In this document: positions 5,392-6,018 of the stretch, piece by piece | How positions within the stretch are numbered: the first letter of the stretch is position 1 | Layout: every line of letters starts with the position of its first letter | DNA from: DASSKW01 sp050739495 | Lineage (GTDB): Bacteria > Pseudomonadota > Gammaproteobacteria > Natronospirales > REEB76 | Direction of reading: 5' to 3' | Length of the DNA stretch: 6,018 nucleotides | Assembly: GCA_050739495.1 (NCBI GenBank) | Contig: JBOIBL010000069.1 | Coordinates: 1-6,018, forward strand | Translations under genes and position numbers: made by a program | The notes under the pieces: model-generated | What the model saw: the letters and a program-made list of their open reading frames with translations, nothing else | Database searches by the model: none | What the model was told of the DNA's origin: nothing

Positions 5392-6018
5392 TCATTTGCG
5401 TGGATTCAAGGCGGCCGTCAGCAGCCGGGCCGTCATATCCACGATCGGGATCACCCGCTCGTAGGCCATCCGGGTCGGACCGATCACGCCCAGCACGCCG
5501 ACAACCTGATCGTCCACTTTATAAGGCGCAGTCACCACGCTGCATTCGTCCAGCACCTGATAGCCGGATTCTTCGCCGATGAAGATCTGCACGCCTTGCG
5601 CCGCGATGCACTTGTCCAGCAATTGCAGGATATCGCGCTTGCGGTTGAAGGCGTCGAACAGACGGCGCAGCTTCTCGACATCGGAAAGCTCGGCCCATTC
5701 CATCAGGTTGGTCTCGCCGGCCATCACGTAGCTGCGATTCTCGTCGCGACCGCGCACGTCGAACACCTTCTCTGCCATGGTGATCGCCGCCAGCATCAGG
5801 TTGTTCATGTTCTCGCGGGTACGGTGCAGCTCATTCAGCAACTCGGCACGCACGGTGTGGATATCCTTGCCGGCGAAATGCGTGTTGAGATAGTTGCCGA
5901 TCTGCTGCAACGCGGCGGGATCGTAATTATGTTCCAGGTTCAGGACCCGGTTCTGAACCTCGCCATCATTCACCACCAGGATCACCAGCACCCGCTTCTC
6001 CGACAGGCGCACGAATTC
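5392..6018 (-). CDS. hrcA: Heat-inducible transcription repressor HrcA (C-terminal part, runs off window)
   Basis: HrcA is the repressor that binds CIRCE operators upstream of groE and dnaK-type operons and loses activity in heat when GroEL is occupied. The window holds its last 208 residues, from EFVRLSEKRVLVILVV to the TGA at 5394. The family is usually about 340-350 aa, so roughly 140 N-terminal residues, including the winged-helix DNA-binding domain, lie beyond 6018. Recognisable family blocks are RLSEKRVLVILV, a helical central stretch with LLNELHRTRENMNNLM, and the C-terminal FIGEESGYQVLDECSVVTAPY, VVGVLGVIGPTRMAYERVIP and a closing MTARLLTAAL. The reading frame continues in frame to the window edge, so the GTG at 6012 is internal and not a start. 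It is the first gene of the chaperone cluster in this window and lies 85 bp before grpE. Its own promoter and any CIRCE site are out of view. Confidence 0.96.
   Translation of the reverse strand, partial: EFVRLSEKRVLVILVVNDGEVQNRVLNLEHNYDPAALQQIGNYLNTHFAGKDIHTVRAELLNELHRTRENMNNLMLAAITMAEKVFDVRGRDENRSYVMAGETNLMEWAELSDVEKLRRLFDAFNRKRDILQLLDKCIAAQGVQIFIGEESGYQVLDECSVVTAPYKVDDQVVGVLGVIGPTRMAYERVIPIVDMTARLLTAALNPRK

Noticed and set aside
5376..5396. Five-codon mini-ORF (MNPRF) overlapping the hrcA stop as ATGA
   Set aside because: It has no Shine-Dalgarno, is too short to judge and shows no attenuator structure around it.

Overview
All genes in this window lie on the minus strand, so it reads from right to left: the 3' part of hrcA, then grpE, dnaK, dnaJ, dapB and the 5' part of carA. 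The two end genes run off the window. GrpE, DnaK and DnaJ are complete chaperone proteins with every key motif I looked for, and I see no frameshift or truncation. The order hrcA-grpE-dnaK-dnaJ followed by dapB-carA, a single-copy-looking chaperone set and proteins very close to the E. coli versions all point to a GC-rich gammaproteobacterium. Of the groups I know, it looks more like Chromatiales or Xanthomonadales than enterics, which lack hrcA. The group is an inference from gene order and protein resemblance.

Layout by position: carA 5' part (1-591, TTG start behind a strong Shine-Dalgarno); a 116-bp gap with a candidate promoter, a palindrome and a leader hairpin; dapB (708-1517); a 4-bp gap; dnaJ (1522-2667); a 97-bp gap with a perfect 13-bp hairpin (2708-2738); dnaK (2765-4687); a 67-bp gap that, together with the last bases of grpE, carries a near-perfect heat-shock sigma-32 promoter (4732-4759); grpE (4755-5306, start moved to the ATG at 5306); an 85-bp gap; hrcA 3' part (5392-6018).

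How it works together: HrcA is the heat-shock repressor that binds CIRCE operators. GrpE, DnaK and DnaJ form the Hsp70 folding cycle. The sigma-32-type promoter directly before dnaK suggests dnaK and dnaJ (and dapB by read-through) can be induced independently of the promoter upstream of hrcA, so the locus probably combines HrcA repression with sigma-32 activation. The hairpin between dnaK and dnaJ has no U-tract and is better explained as an RNA processing or stability element that sets DnaK above DnaJ. dapB (lysine and diaminopimelate synthesis) is tightly joined to dnaJ, while carA (carbamoyl phosphate for arginine and pyrimidines) has its own leader and probably its own promoter.

The window is a conserved housekeeping region. 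I found no mobile element, CRISPR, RNA gene or unknown system. The points most worth a second look are regulatory: the heat-shock promoter whose -35 contains the grpE stop codon, the dnaK-dnaJ hairpin, and the carA control region.
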